From: Candidatus Methanophagales archaeon
GTDB taxonomy: Archaea > Halobacteriota > Syntropharchaeia > Alkanophagales > Methanospirareceae
Reading direction: 5' to 3'
DNA: 64,000 nt
Assembly (NCBI GenBank): GCA_024699715.1
Contig: JANPRD010000006.1
Location: 1-64,000 of the forward strand
Below are positions 21,972 through 32,680 of this stretch, one piece after another (position 1 is the first letter of the stretch; each line of letters begins with the position of its first letter). The notes below the pieces were generated by a model, which was not told the origin of the DNA, did not search any database, and was given only the letters and a program-made list of their open reading frames with translations. Made by a program: the position numbers and the translations under genes.

Positions 21972-22029
21972 CTCCGCTCTCCTCCCTCTCTGCATGCTGC
22001 CTCGTTTGCCTCGCTTGCTTCGTTTGCAT

Positions 22030-22101
22030 GGCCGGGGTGTGGTAGGGGCATCCCTTGGGACTGTGGATCCCAAGACCCGGGTTCAAATCCCGGCTCCGGC
22101 C
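22030..22101 (+). tRNA. tRNA-His(GTG)
   Basis: GCCGGGGTGTGGTAGGGGCATCCCTTGGGACTGTGGATCCCAAGACCCGGGTTCAAATCCCGGCTCCGGC; loop CTGTGGA; upstream G can serve as G-1. Confidence 0.94.
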
Positions 22102-22296
22102 CTGCTCGCAGGAATGCGAATGGTGAATTTTGAGCCTTTTCCGACCTCGCTTTCCACTTTTATTTCGCCGCCGTGAGCCTCAACGCTTGCAGAGTGAGAG
22201 ACCGAGACCGACGCCTCGCCTTTGTTGTGAAAGCAGCTCAAATTATGCAAGTTCTCGGGATTCCGACACCTGTGAAACCTTGACGGGGACGCTTCC

Positions 22297-23010
22297 TCAC
22301 TTGAATTTCAGAGCTTGCGTGCAAAACTCTCTTGCAGCGAGGCGAATGTCCTTTTCGTAAATTTCTCTGCCGATGATTGCGTAAGCGTTGTGCCTTCCTA
22401 CGCTTGAAAATGCGTGAGCGAGAGAGCCACCTTGCGAGCCGATGCCAACGAAAATGAACGAAGGGTTGATGCAACGCTTTGAAATGAAAGAAGCGAGAGG
22501 CTCAAAAGACTTGTTCGCAGGCAGGACGAAGTGCTGAACGCCTCGCTCTATCGCCTTTTCAAATACCTCGTAAGGTGCATGAGAGGCGATGAATCCCCCT
22601 TCAGAAGTCAAAAATTGAGCATGCGTCATCACGCAACCGACAATAGGAGTGATTTTATGGCGAAGAAGTGCGTCAATGAACGCAATTTCTGTGGAAGGAC
22701 CCGCAAGAGGAAATATAATAGCAGCAGAAATCCCAGATTTTTCGCAGCTCTCTGCAAATTTCTCAGCAATTGCTGGTATATCTGTCCCTGCTTTCTGATG
22801 GTCGTATATAAGGGGAAGGTCTGTGTGCTTCTTTGCAATCCTGCAAATCTCAGGCAGCGAGAAGCGTAAAGCAAGCACGCTCCCTATTTTGTATCCAACG
22901 ATGCCCTCAATAGAAGATGTCTCCTCCAAAATCCGCTCAAATTCTCGCAGCGTCAAAACATCGCATGCCGGAATTATGCCATGCGTCAGGTGGAAAAGCC
23001 CCTTCGCCAT
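22297..23010 (-). CDS. pyrF: Orotidine 5'-phosphate decarboxylase family
   Basis: GIIPACDVLTLREFERIL...VGYKIGS...LPLIYDHQKAGTDIPAIAEKFAESCEKSGISAAIIFPLAGP. Confidence 0.85.
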   Translation of the reverse strand: MAKGLFHLTHGIIPACDVLTLREFERILEETSSIEGIVGYKIGSVLALRFSLPEICRIAKKHTDLPLIYDHQKAGTDIPAIAEKFAESCEKSGISAAIIFPLAGPSTEIAFIDALLRHKITPIVGCVMTHAQFLTSEGGFIASHAPYEVFEKAIERGVQHFVLPANKSFEPLASFISKRCINPSFIFVGIGSQGGSLAHAFSSVGRHNAYAIIGREIYEKDIRLAAREFCTQALKFK

Positions 23011-23159
23011 CCCTTACTCTTTCTCTCTTTCTCCCTTAAATTCTTCTCTGCGGAACAGGCGGAGGGGGAGGCGTGAGGCGTAGCCGTCGTTGCTCGTTGC
23101 GTGTGTGAGGTGCGTGTGTGCGTGTGCGAGTGTGAGAGTGTGAGGTGTGGTGGTCGGGA

Positions 23160-24285
23160 ATGCTAAAGAAGTGGATTTTGGAAGTTTTGGCGGTCGTGCT
23201 TGTCGTGAAATTCTGCGCTCTCGTCCTCTCGTTTTCCGCTTGGCTTGTTCTTCAGAATCAGCCTGCTGACCTTCTTTCGCTTTGGAACCGCTGGGACGCA
23301 CCGCACTATGTGGATATCGCAAAATACGGATACACCGCTGTCGGAGAGCAACGCTTCTTCATCGTTTTCCCACCGCTCTTCCCACTTTTCATCAAACTTT
23401 TCGCTCTCGCAATCCCCTCTTACGAACTCGCAGCGCTACTCGTCTCCAATCTCGCATCCGCTCTCGCATCTATTTACCTGTTCAAACTTGCGAGGCTCGA
23501 CCTCTCCGAATCTGCGGCGTTGAGGAGCGTCTTCTACTTCTGCATATTCCCTACCGCTTACTTTCTGATTGCAGGCTACTCTGAAAGCCTCTTCCTACTG
23601 CTCGCAATTTCCTGCATATATTACGCAAGAACTCGCAGATGGACACTCGCAGGCATCGCTGGAATGCTCGCAACCGCAACACGCCTCACAGGTCTCGCAT
23701 TATTGCCCGCTCTCATCTGCGAATTCCTGCAACAACAGCAAAAGCAATGTGATGCGAATAGTGATGCCAAAACAGAGGAAGGGAAAGAGAAGTGGGTGGC
23801 TGTGATAGCCATTTTAATGACACCTCTCGGCTTTTTAGCGTATTTAATGCTGAATTTTGCTGTTTTCGGCGACGCATTCGCATTCGTGAGCATGGAAAGA
23901 GAGCATTGGTTCAAGCAATTCGCACCTCCCTGGGTGGGATTACTCGTTGCAATTCACGGCATATTCTGGAGAGAGCCTGCGGAGGTCGTCCTCGTTTGCT
24001 TCGCCGAAATTTTCTTTGCGCTCTTCGCAGCTGCATGCACCGCTTACGCCTTGAAATTCCGCATCTCTTACTGCATTTACATGCTTTTCTCATTAATTGC
24101 TTTCACTTCAACAGCATTCTGGCTCAGCATCCCACGATATACGCTCTCACTTTTCCCTATTTTCATTATCCTCGCATCATTAAGTGAGCGAAAAGATGCT
24201 GCTTCATTACGCCTTAAGCATCACTTTCGCCTCATTTTTCGCTTTTTTCACCATCCTCTTCACGCAGGGTCGCTGGGCTTTTTGA
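23160..24285 (+). CDS. PIG-V-like mannosyltransferase-type membrane protein, frameshifted near the C-terminus
   Basis: SLWNRWDAPHYVDIAKYGYTAVGEQRFFIVFPPLFPLFIKL; GYSESLFLLLAISCIYYARTRRW. A frame change at ~24185 gives the membrane-like C-terminus ...HYALSITFASFFAFFTILFTQGRWAF*. Confidence 0.8.
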
Positions 24286-24374
24286 TTCTGCTCCCGAATT
24301 TCACTGCCGTGATTAGAGTAGATTTTCCAATTTCCAACACATCCTATCAAGCAGAAGAGACAAAAATCAAAAAA

Positions 24375-26443
24375 TTACCTGACTTCGTAAATTCTCCATC
24401 GCACTTTCCTTCCGTTAACATGAAAAACTCGCTCATATTTCAAATCAAGAGCGTTGTTGAGTGCCGAAATATTGATTTTGAAGTGGTTTGCTCTTGCAAA
24501 ATCCTCCTCGTAAGGACCTACGCAAACATAATCCACACCGTATTTTGAGAGAAGGGAGAGTTCCCCGCTGAACATTTTTATCTCTGCACGCTTCACCTCT
24601 TGCATCTCCGACCAGTTGAAGCCATGAGACCAGAGCCAGCCCTCGTATCCGAGCAGGATTCGCCTGCCTGCGAGCGCAGGAACGGGGTGGTTGTGTGCAA
24701 CTTGCCCGCCAGCAGTCAGAAATACGCTCTCAGGCGGTGTGTTCTCCCGCACCCACGCAGCAACTTCAAAGTCCGCAGGCGTCCAAAGCGTCGGCTGCTC
24801 GTAAAACATAAACGCATGCGTCACCGCACCGAAGAAAGTCGCAGAAATGAGCAGTGCAGAAAGCACTGAAACGCTCAAAATGCTGTTGAAACACCTCGCT
24901 TAAACTTTTTCAACCTCTCGCACATCCAGAGCAGAGCAAACCCTGCGAGAACGACAGAGAGAGAGAACCAGTGCAAAAACAACTTGTAATTGTCCCAATA
25001 CCAAGGCTGAAACTTCACGATGTTCGCAACCACGAAAACAAGCAGGAAAGGCATGTAAAATATTTTCACTGCTCGCTTCACCGCATAAAACCCCAACGGA
25101 ATGAGGAATGAAAGCACATTTAGATTCAAAATCCAAAATTTAAGCATTAAAAATAAGGATAATATGAATGAAATAATTGCTGATGCACCTGACCAATTGA
25201 ATTCCAAAATAATATCTCTGTTTTTATCCGTCCATCCGGGATAAAACATGAAGAAATTTTCGGAAACTTGCGTTCTTATTGCGAGAACCTGTGGCAGAGC
25301 GAAGAGGAAAAGAGGGGCGAACAAAAAAATAAGAGCGTGAAAAACTCTCGCAAACTCCGCACTTCCTCCCTTCCTCAAAGCATTGAGAGAAGCGAATACT
25401 GCAAAGAACAGCGAAACAAATGTCGTTACGATGAATGAATGTGCGTGAATGTAAGGTAATAGCCCTATTAGCGTCCCTGCAAGGAACAATTCTCGTCTCC
25501 CCGCACACACCGAGCATTGATTTTGCCACTCTAATCCCTCCCCCTCTCACTTCCTCTCTTTCCTCCTCTCTCGCTTCCTCTCTCTCCTCCCTCTACTTGC
25601 TCACTTTGCTCAAAAAATGCGTGAAATAGCAGCGAATAAACAATGAAAGAGATGCTCATTCCGAGAATTGCGGTTCTCTGCGGCAGAATCACCGCATAAA
25701 TCGGGTTCAAGAAGTGTATGTTGAATGCGTCCAATCCCGGCGGGTAGCCTGAGAAGATGAAAAGCACACAGGAAAGGGCGGAAGCGATGCGATTTCCCGT
25801 CAAACGGAGCGAAAGAAAGAAGAGAGATGCGAAGAGGCAGAACTGAAACAACACATTTGGCAGTAAAATAGCGGTGCGAATGTCAAGCGAAAGCAAAAGC
25901 AGAGCGGAAAGAAAGTCCATCAGCACAGGATAGTGCATCGGCTTCCCTAAAAACTGCAAATACACGGGTGGAAAGTTGTTTCCGTATGCGAAAGAAGTGA
26001 TAATTGAGGTGTGGAATGGGTAATCCCCCCAAACAGAGACCATAGCATGCAAATTTCCTTCGCTGTCAGGACGAAGAACACAGCATAAGTTCATTACTAA
26101 AACATAAATTAGGACTGAAGCGAGGAAAATTGATGTTTTCTTGTCAAGCATTGCCAGTTCCTTCAACACAAATTTCCCCTGTTTTCTACGAATGTAGAAA
26201 AATGCGAGAGAGAGGAGAAAGCAGAGAGCAGTGCTGCCGAAAATTGCATCGCTCAGTGATTTACGCAGAAGTGCGAGGATGTATGCGAGCCAAACGGAGA
26301 ATGTGCTTCCGACAATGAAAGAGAAGACCGCCCGTCTCCTCAGCAGCGAGACGAATGCTCAACACGCTCAAAACCGCAAATCCGAGCAGGAAAGAGGAAG
26401 CGAGGAAGAAAAGCCACGAAAGACTTTCAAGCATCTCACACAC
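24375..26443 (-). pseudogene. Large polytopic membrane protein fragmented over four ORFs
   Basis: ORFs 26261-26443, 25531-26169, 24875-25510 and 24375-24878 are colinear; a frame switch at ~26340 restores AVFSFIVGSTFSVWLAYILALLRKSLSDAIFGSTAL; the last two overlap by 4 nt. Confidence 0.7.
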
Positions 26444-26477
26444 CTCTTTCTTTGACGCTTAAATAAAGCGCAGACCG

Positions 26478-27113
26478 CTAGAAAAATGCGAAACGCAGAA
26501 GAAGCATGAGCGAGCCTGCAAGAAGGGGAATTGTGATGTTGTCATTTATGCGGTAGTTGAATATGCGAATGGGGAAACTGTCCGCAATTGTTGCCCCTAT
26601 TGCCCCTGAAAGAGCGAAAATTACGGGAAATGGATGATGAATTAAGCGGAAAAATATGCATCCTGCGGTAAAAGACACTATGAACATGACAAACATCACG
26701 AGAAAAGGCTTCTTGTGTGGCGGATTATTGCTTTTTTGCTCGCTTATAGCGGCGAAGGCAACGCCAGATGCGGCATCACCCGCAGAAAGCATGAGAATGG
26801 AGGCGACTGCAATGCTCTTCGGGAAAATTAAGACGCAAATGAATGCTCCGAGGAAGAAAAAAACATGACCACCGATATTTTTATGTTCATCACTGCGAAG
26901 CATGGGCAAACTCAAGCAACCATGAAAGCGAAGGCACTCAAGATAAAATAAAAATGCGATGAAAACTGCGAAACACGCTGAAAATGGTATGTAAAGCCAA
27001 TCAGGTATGAGGAAGCAAATGATTGCAACCGCCAAACCGCCGAAGAAATGAACGGTCTTCCTTGCTACTTCCTTCCGAAATTCCTCACGCATCGCCCTGC
27101 CTGCCACCTTCAC
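26478..27113 (-). CDS. Dolichol/phytol/diacylglycerol kinase-like membrane protein
   Basis: RKTVHFFGGLAVAIICFLIP...DEHKNIGGHVFFFLGAF...LSAGDAASGVAFA...GAIGATIADSFP. Confidence 0.82.
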   Translation of the reverse strand: MKVAGRAMREEFRKEVARKTVHFFGGLAVAIICFLIPDWLYIPFSACFAVFIAFLFYLECLRFHGCLSLPMLRSDEHKNIGGHVFFFLGAFICVLIFPKSIAVASILMLSAGDAASGVAFAAISEQKSNNPPHKKPFLVMFVMFIVSFTAGCIFFRLIHHPFPVIFALSGAIGATIADSFPIRIFNYRINDNITIPLLAGSLMLLLRFAFF

Positions 27114-27146
27114 TGCTACTCCGCTTTTCTCATGTTTTTCTCATGC

Positions 27147-27674
27147 TCACGCCTCAAAGAGAGAGCGCAAAATTTGAACATGCAAGGCGTCCCTGTTCGC
27201 AACCGTGACCTCGCACATATCAAATTCATCCTTTATTCTGCGGACTAATGGGTGATTTGCCCTCCAATGAACAGTAACAATCATATCTTTATCGCTTTCT
27301 ATCGCATTCTCAACCGCATTTACGAATTTCTTTGACTTCAATTCCATCGGTCCTACTTCATCAATCACAATAATATCCGCATTTTCCACCGCTTTCTCTA
27401 TCGCAGAGACGCCTATTCGCTCCAAATTTGCGATATTCACGCCATACTTTCCTACTTTTGGTCCTTTCTCACGAATGTGTGCGAGTATGCCTTTCTCACC
27501 TGTGCTTATGTCCTCAACGACGAAGCCTGTTCTTTTCCCTTGCTCCCGCATCTCTGCAGTGAGCATGCCTCCCACTTTCTTCTCTGCTTTCTCCGCCACT
27601 CGCTCAATAAGCCTTCGCACAACGGTTGATTTTCCGACGCCGGGGCGTCCTGTGATGCCTATTCTTCGTGCCAT
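27147..27674 (-). CDS. Nucleoside-triphosphatase THEP1 family
   Basis: RIGITGRPGVGKSTVVRRLIE...VGGMLTAEMREQGKRTGFVVEDI...DIIVIDEVGPMELKSKKF. Confidence 0.9.
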   Translation of the reverse strand: MARRIGITGRPGVGKSTVVRRLIERVAEKAEKKVGGMLTAEMREQGKRTGFVVEDISTGEKGILAHIREKGPKVGKYGVNIANLERIGVSAIEKAVENADIIVIDEVGPMELKSKKFVNAVENAIESDKDMIVTVHWRANHPLVRRIKDEFDMCEVTVANRDALHVQILRSLFEA

Positions 27675-27678
27675 CTTT

Positions 27679-29244
27679 TTACCTTTTCTCATGCTTTCCC
27701 TGCTCATTCGCTGCGAGAATGCACCCGGGGTCAGGTGCAAGGAAGTCTCCGTAGTATGCGTATGCTCTTGAACGGCAGCCGCCACAAACATATTTGTATT
27801 CGCAAGAACCGCAAGCACCCTTCAATTTCTCACGGTCTCTGAGCAGTTCAAGCACATTTGAGTGATGCCAAACATTCAAAAATCCATCCTTAAGCACATT
27901 TCCCACCTTTAATGGCATGAAAACGCAAGGCTGAATGTCTCCATTGTGTTCAATTGAGCAGTAAAGGCGTCCCGCTCCGCATCCCCCTATGAAATCCGTG
28001 AGTGCAACTGCTTTGTAGGTGAAAGCACCGAAATGGCTCGCTGGAACTTTTGCCCCTTCTCTTCCCAGTGCTTCCTCCAGCGCAACCCTCGCATACTCGG
28101 GAGCGGTGCAGAATACCTCTATTTTTCCACGCAGCATCCTCTCATATAAATAACGAAGCACCTCCTCACGCTCTTCCACAGACAAGTCCTCCTTAGCCGC
28201 TTCAGCTCCAGCACCGACAGGAATGAAATTGAATGCGACGAACCTGTCCGCTCCTATTTCCTCTGCCAAATCTACCATCTCAGGCACATATTTCATGTTA
28301 CTCCGCATCACAGTCATCGCAATTCCCGTCATTATTCCTGCTTCTTTGCAGTTTTTCACTCCTTCTATCGCTCTTTCAAATGCTCCTTCCACCCCACGAA
28401 CAGCATCATGCACTTCTTTCGGTCCATCTATGCTCACTTCTACATACTTCACGCCGCATTCTTTCATCTTTTCCGCCACTTCTTTCGTGATAAGCGTGCC
28501 GTTTGTCGCAACAGACACGAACATATATTTTGAGGCTGCGAGCTTCGCAATTTCAAAGAAGTCCTTACGCATCAGTGGCTCTCCGCCTGAAAACGAGATT
28601 GCTGCGACGCCTGCATCGCTCAGCTCTTCAACAACCCGCTTCCGCTCTTCAGTCGTGAGTTCATCCTCCGCAATCCTTCCTGCATTCGCATAACAGTGCT
28701 TGCATTTCAGATTGCATGCCTTCGTGTAGTTCCACACAACTAAAAACGGAGCATGCAACCTTTGTGGCTTCGTAATGCCGTATTCTGCAATTCCCCTTAT
28801 CACATTTGCCAGTCCTCTCTGCACTGAGCGGTCTTTGAAGTATTCTATCATCTCTCGCTCATCAATATCCAGCTTCCTCGCCCCATATTTCAACGCTGTT
28901 CCGAGCAGAAATGAGTGAAATTGACATCTTACGCATGTATTTCGCTCCGTTCCTGCGTAAATTGCTATCGCTTTCTCTAAAGTATCTCCTTTTGAGATGT
29001 ATTTCAGCACATATCTCGTCAGCGGATTGTCTAATATCCTGCGCAAAGATGCGATAACATCCGCAATCTCACTCTTCCTCTTCTCCTCTTCTAAATGCTC
29101 CTGCTCCTTCTCCTTTCCCTCTCCTTTCCCTTTCTCTAACGCCCTCTCTTCCTTTTTCTCCTTCTTCCTTTTCCTCTCCCTCTTCTCTTTCCCCTCTTTC
29201 TCCACTTCTCTCCATTTCTCGCTCTCCTCCCTTCTGCTTCTCAC
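27679..29244 (-). CDS. Radical SAM/SPASM protein (AhbD/NirJ-like)
   Basis: VVWNYTKACNLKCKHCYANAG...ISFSGGEPLMRKDFFEIAKLA...SPASM cysteines CGSCEYKYVCGGCRSRAY. N-terminus is highly charged low complexity. Confidence 0.85.
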   Translation of the reverse strand: MRSRREESEKWREVEKEGKEKRERKRKKEKKEERALEKGKGEGKEKEQEHLEEEKRKSEIADVIASLRRILDNPLTRYVLKYISKGDTLEKAIAIYAGTERNTCVRCQFHSFLLGTALKYGARKLDIDEREMIEYFKDRSVQRGLANVIRGIAEYGITKPQRLHAPFLVVWNYTKACNLKCKHCYANAGRIAEDELTTEERKRVVEELSDAGVAAISFSGGEPLMRKDFFEIAKLAASKYMFVSVATNGTLITKEVAEKMKECGVKYVEVSIDGPKEVHDAVRGVEGAFERAIEGVKNCKEAGIMTGIAMTVMRSNMKYVPEMVDLAEEIGADRFVAFNFIPVGAGAEAAKEDLSVEEREEVLRYLYERMLRGKIEVFCTAPEYARVALEEALGREGAKVPASHFGAFTYKAVALTDFIGGCGAGRLYCSIEHNGDIQPCVFMPLKVGNVLKDGFLNVWHHSNVLELLRDREKLKGACGSCEYKYVCGGCRSRAYAYYGDFLAPDPGCILAANEQGKHEKR

Positions 29245-29297
29245 CCCTCTTATATTTGAGAAATAGGATAAATATGTGAAAAAGTAAATATGAGGAG

Positions 29298-29600
29298 GTG
29301 GTGGCGTTGCAGGCGGAAGAGGCGGTAAAGATGTGGAAGATTTTCAGGGCGTTGGGGAACGAAACTCGCCTGAAGATTGTTCGTGTGCTGCTGAATGGAG
29401 AGAAGAGTGTTTGCGAAATCGCATCTCATATCGGAAGACCGCAGCCAACTGTCTCGCTTCAACTGAAAAAACTTGCAGAAATCGGCATAGTGAGATGCAA
29501 GAGAGAGGGAAAAAAGGTCATTTATAGAATTGCAGAGAGGGATATTCTTGAGAATGTTATCAAAATATTTTCAAAATTATGCGAGGATGCTACTGCATGA
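29298..29600 (+). CDS. ArsR-family HTH regulator
   Basis: IFRALGNETRLKIVRVLLNGEKSVCEIASHIGRPQPTVSLQLKKLAEIGIVRCKREGKKVIYRI. Confidence 0.92.
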   Translation: MVALQAEEAVKMWKIFRALGNETRLKIVRVLLNGEKSVCEIASHIGRPQPTVSLQLKKLAEIGIVRCKREGKKVIYRIAERDILENVIKIFSKLCEDATA

Positions 29601-29675
29601 ACGCTGCGTGCATCTTCGCTCTCTGGGCATTCTTACCTCTACCCTCTTACTCTCCTACCCTCTCTCTGCTCTCTC

Positions 29676-31691
29676 CTACGACGATGACCTTGCGGACCTT
29701 GACGCTGCTTCTCGCTCCGCTCTCTCTGCGAGGAACGCTTCAATTTCATCCACGCTCGCATCCTCACGCAGAGATGCGTTGAACACCTCGTTAATCACAT
29801 TCACAGCATTCCTGCCATGCATCTGCACGAGTTTTCGCAGTGCGAAAGGCTCAATTTCAAGCAGAACCTCTTTTAAACGTGTGAAATCTGACGAGGAAAC
29901 AGGCGCAGCACCACGCTCAAAAGCACGCTTCAGCAGACCGTAATCTTGAACGAGGAATATGCCCGCTTCCGCATCGCTCAGCACACCGATGTTCCGAGCA
30001 TGCTCAAACGAAGGCGGTATTTTGAAGCGCTCCCGCTCAAGCTCCTCGTCGTAAGCCTCTCGGTAGAGCTCCGCAATCGTCTTTCCCTCCACAGCGGTGG
30101 GTCGCTCAAAGAGGAACCACTCCAAGAAGCGGTTGATTGCCTCCTCGCACTCGCTTTTCGTTGCGAACACGACTTCCCAAGAGCCGAAGAATGAGACGAA
30201 TGCGTTGTGTGCCTCTTCTCGCTCCCTTCGCAGTTCTTCCACCGCTGCAGAGCCTGCAGAGCTGCCGCCCACCTCGCTGCCCTTGAAAGAGGACACCACG
30301 CTCTTTATTTCATCGCTGAACTCTGGCGAATGCATGCGCAATGCGCCGCCACTCAAGAAAAATTCGCCCCAGGGGTAAATGCTTCCTGCGAATGTTTGAC
30401 CTGCGCTGACCTCCGCATCCATGTCAGCCATCAGTTCGTATTCTTCTTCGGTGAGCAAGTTACGCACCCGCATGCTGAAACGGGCAGGCTCGTATGAAAG
30501 AACCTCAAACACACCGCTGACGGGCGAGCCGAGGGCTTCTAACTTCTTCTTCAGCTCCTCATCAAGCCCCTTCTCCTCCGCATACAAGAGAGCGGGTGTT
30601 TTGCCGTCGGGAAGACGCCTGCTGAACAGGAACCAGTTCATAAAATCCAACGCATCCTCCTCGCTCAACTCTTCAAGCCCTTCATTACGCATGAATTCCG
30701 CCTTCGCCCGCTCAATCTCCCCGCTTAAGCGTTTCGTGGCGAACTCCCTCACTTCGTTTATTAGCCATACTGCACGCTGGTATTCTCTTGCCTTCTGAGC
30801 ATACTCACCTCGCAATTCTTTCATGCGGGAGACCCTGCTCACGCTCTTCTCCAACTCAGCAAGAAGATACTCCTCCTCTCCTCCGCCTACGCCTCCAACG
30901 CCTTCTACTTCGCTACCTCCGACACTGCCAACACCGCCACCAACGCCAGCACCGCCAGCAACGCCAACGCCAGTGACGCCAGTGCGTTCAGCGTGAAGGA
31001 GCGAGATACTACGCTCAAATGCGTTCAGAGCCTCCTCGTATCTCTCCCTCCGCTCGAGGAACCATCCGTAGTTCGCCCACACGACCGCATCCTCACGCAC
31101 ACTCAAGAAGCGCTTGTATTCCGCCTCCGCATCTGCGAAGCGACCTTCTCGCTCATACTTCGTCACAAGCATGAAATGCGAGCAGACCTCGTCAGGAATC
31201 TCCGAAAGAACCGCCTTCAAAAGCCTCTCTGCACGCTCCGCATCCCGCTCCACAAGACGCTCCTTCAGCCATTCAGGGACTTCTGGCGATGAAAAGAAAT
31301 TCACAACGCTCTCAACAAGAGCAGCGGAGCGAACATCCTCAGCGACGAATGCCTCACAAACGCTCTCGTGGTCAACTAAAAGCAAAATGTCCAGCGTGTT
31401 TATTTTCCTTATTCCTGCTCTCTCTGCTTCCGTCGCAGTCGCAATTGCGAGCTCGTCAGACGCTAAACCCTCTTCCTCGCCGAGCATCCTCAAATTGTTG
31501 CGCTCAAGAAATCTTTCAAATCGCCTGCGTGCCTCGTCAGCATCCCTACGACTTGAAACGCCTGCTTCAGCATCCCTGAACGCCCGCAGCATTTCAACGA
31601 AAAGAAGCCACGCCTTCGCTTCCTCCTCAGAAACGCCGAGAAACTCCTTCACCAAATCTTGCTCCATTCTCCTTTCCTCCTCGCCACTCAA
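29676..31691 (-). CDS. 671-aa uncharacterised TPR-like protein with internal Gly/Val-rich repeat
   Basis: TPR-like FADAEAEYKRFLSVREDAVVWANYGWFLERRERYEEALNAFERSISLL followed by TGVTGVGVAGGAGVGGGVGSVGGSEVEGVGGVGGG. Confidence 0.7.
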   Translation of the reverse strand: MSGEEERRMEQDLVKEFLGVSEEEAKAWLLFVEMLRAFRDAEAGVSSRRDADEARRRFERFLERNNLRMLGEEEGLASDELAIATATEAERAGIRKINTLDILLLVDHESVCEAFVAEDVRSAALVESVVNFFSSPEVPEWLKERLVERDAERAERLLKAVLSEIPDEVCSHFMLVTKYEREGRFADAEAEYKRFLSVREDAVVWANYGWFLERRERYEEALNAFERSISLLHAERTGVTGVGVAGGAGVGGGVGSVGGSEVEGVGGVGGGEEEYLLAELEKSVSRVSRMKELRGEYAQKAREYQRAVWLINEVREFATKRLSGEIERAKAEFMRNEGLEELSEEDALDFMNWFLFSRRLPDGKTPALLYAEEKGLDEELKKKLEALGSPVSGVFEVLSYEPARFSMRVRNLLTEEEYELMADMDAEVSAGQTFAGSIYPWGEFFLSGGALRMHSPEFSDEIKSVVSSFKGSEVGGSSAGSAAVEELRREREEAHNAFVSFFGSWEVVFATKSECEEAINRFLEWFLFERPTAVEGKTIAELYREAYDEELERERFKIPPSFEHARNIGVLSDAEAGIFLVQDYGLLKRAFERGAAPVSSSDFTRLKEVLLEIEPFALRKLVQMHGRNAVNVINEVFNASLREDASVDEIEAFLAERAEREAASRSARSSS
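30885..30990. repeat. GC-rich minisatellite inside the TPR-like gene (Gly/Val repeat)
   Basis: cctccgcctacgcctccaacg...acaccgccaccaacgccagcaccgccagcaacgccaacgccagtgacgcc; 6/9-bp degenerate tandem units. Confidence 0.8.
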
Positions 31692-31773
31692 TTGACCGCC
31701 GAAGCATAAAAATAAGAGGGGGGCAAGGTCAAATCCTGAAGGTCAAGTCCTGAATGTCAAGTTTCTGTTGAGG

Positions 31774-32649
31774 TCAAGTTCCGACCTTCAAAGGATGCGA
31801 AATTCGTTTCAGCGTTGCGATTGCGGAGAGCGCTGCCAAGTGGCTTGTCTTCGGGTTCGTGGGCGAGGGGACATTCTCAACTCTCACGCAGAGCGAGCCG
31901 AAGGCGCCACGCACCTCAATCTCATGCGTGTTCTCTCGCACACGAGGGTCAGCGATGACACGCACTTTCGTCTTGCGAGCGCCTATGCCTGCGATGCTGA
32001 GCGATGCTGCGACATTCACATTCTCAGGGAAAATCCTGCATGCGTCTGCGGCGACACCCTCAAAAAGAACGAGTGGCTTCCCCTCCTTTTGAACGGCTGC
32101 GAGGTCTATGCCCTTCTCCTTCACAAAGCGGTTGCCTTCAAAGCCCGCAGGGGGTTTTCTTGTCGTGAGACGCACCTCGTAAATCTCGCTCACCGCAGCA
32201 GACTTCAATCCATCCAGACCTGCAATCGCACCTGAAGGAATGTAAACATCGCAGCGATGCTCACGGGCAATCTTCTCTATTCGCTCAAGCATCCCCTCCT
32301 CTGCCAAAGCACCCACACTCAAAATCATCACATCCTTCCCCGCTTCTAACGCAGGAATCACGAACTCCTTCACTGCAGACTGCGATGCACATTCAATTAC
32401 AAGGTCAACTTCATGTAAAATTTCATCAAAGCGCACATCTTTAGCGGTGCTTCCGCACATTTTTATCGCAGGTGGATGCTTCAATTGCTCGCATAGATTT
32501 TCTATTTTCTCCTTATGCTTGTCAATAAGGAAAGAAAGACGCATGTTAAGACCGAGAGTGCGACCCTCAAACGAATCCGTGTCTATCGCCTTGCATATTT
32601 CGGAGCCGATTGCCCCGCACCCAATCACGCCGACCCTGAAAAGCATCAT
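31774..32649 (-). CDS. nadX: L-aspartate dehydrogenase
   Basis: FRVGVIGCGAIGSEICKAID...VDLVIECASQSAVKEFVIPALEAGKDVMILSVGAL...YIPSGAIAGLDGLKSA. Confidence 0.9.
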   Translation of the reverse strand: MMLFRVGVIGCGAIGSEICKAIDTDSFEGRTLGLNMRLSFLIDKHKEKIENLCEQLKHPPAIKMCGSTAKDVRFDEILHEVDLVIECASQSAVKEFVIPALEAGKDVMILSVGALAEEGMLERIEKIAREHRCDVYIPSGAIAGLDGLKSAAVSEIYEVRLTTRKPPAGFEGNRFVKEKGIDLAAVQKEGKPLVLFEGVAADACRIFPENVNVAASLSIAGIGARKTKVRVIADPRVRENTHEIEVRGAFGSLCVRVENVPSPTNPKTSHLAALSAIATLKRISHPLKVGT

Positions 32650-32680
32650 TTTTTAATTATGAGAGCGAAAAAAGAAGTTT

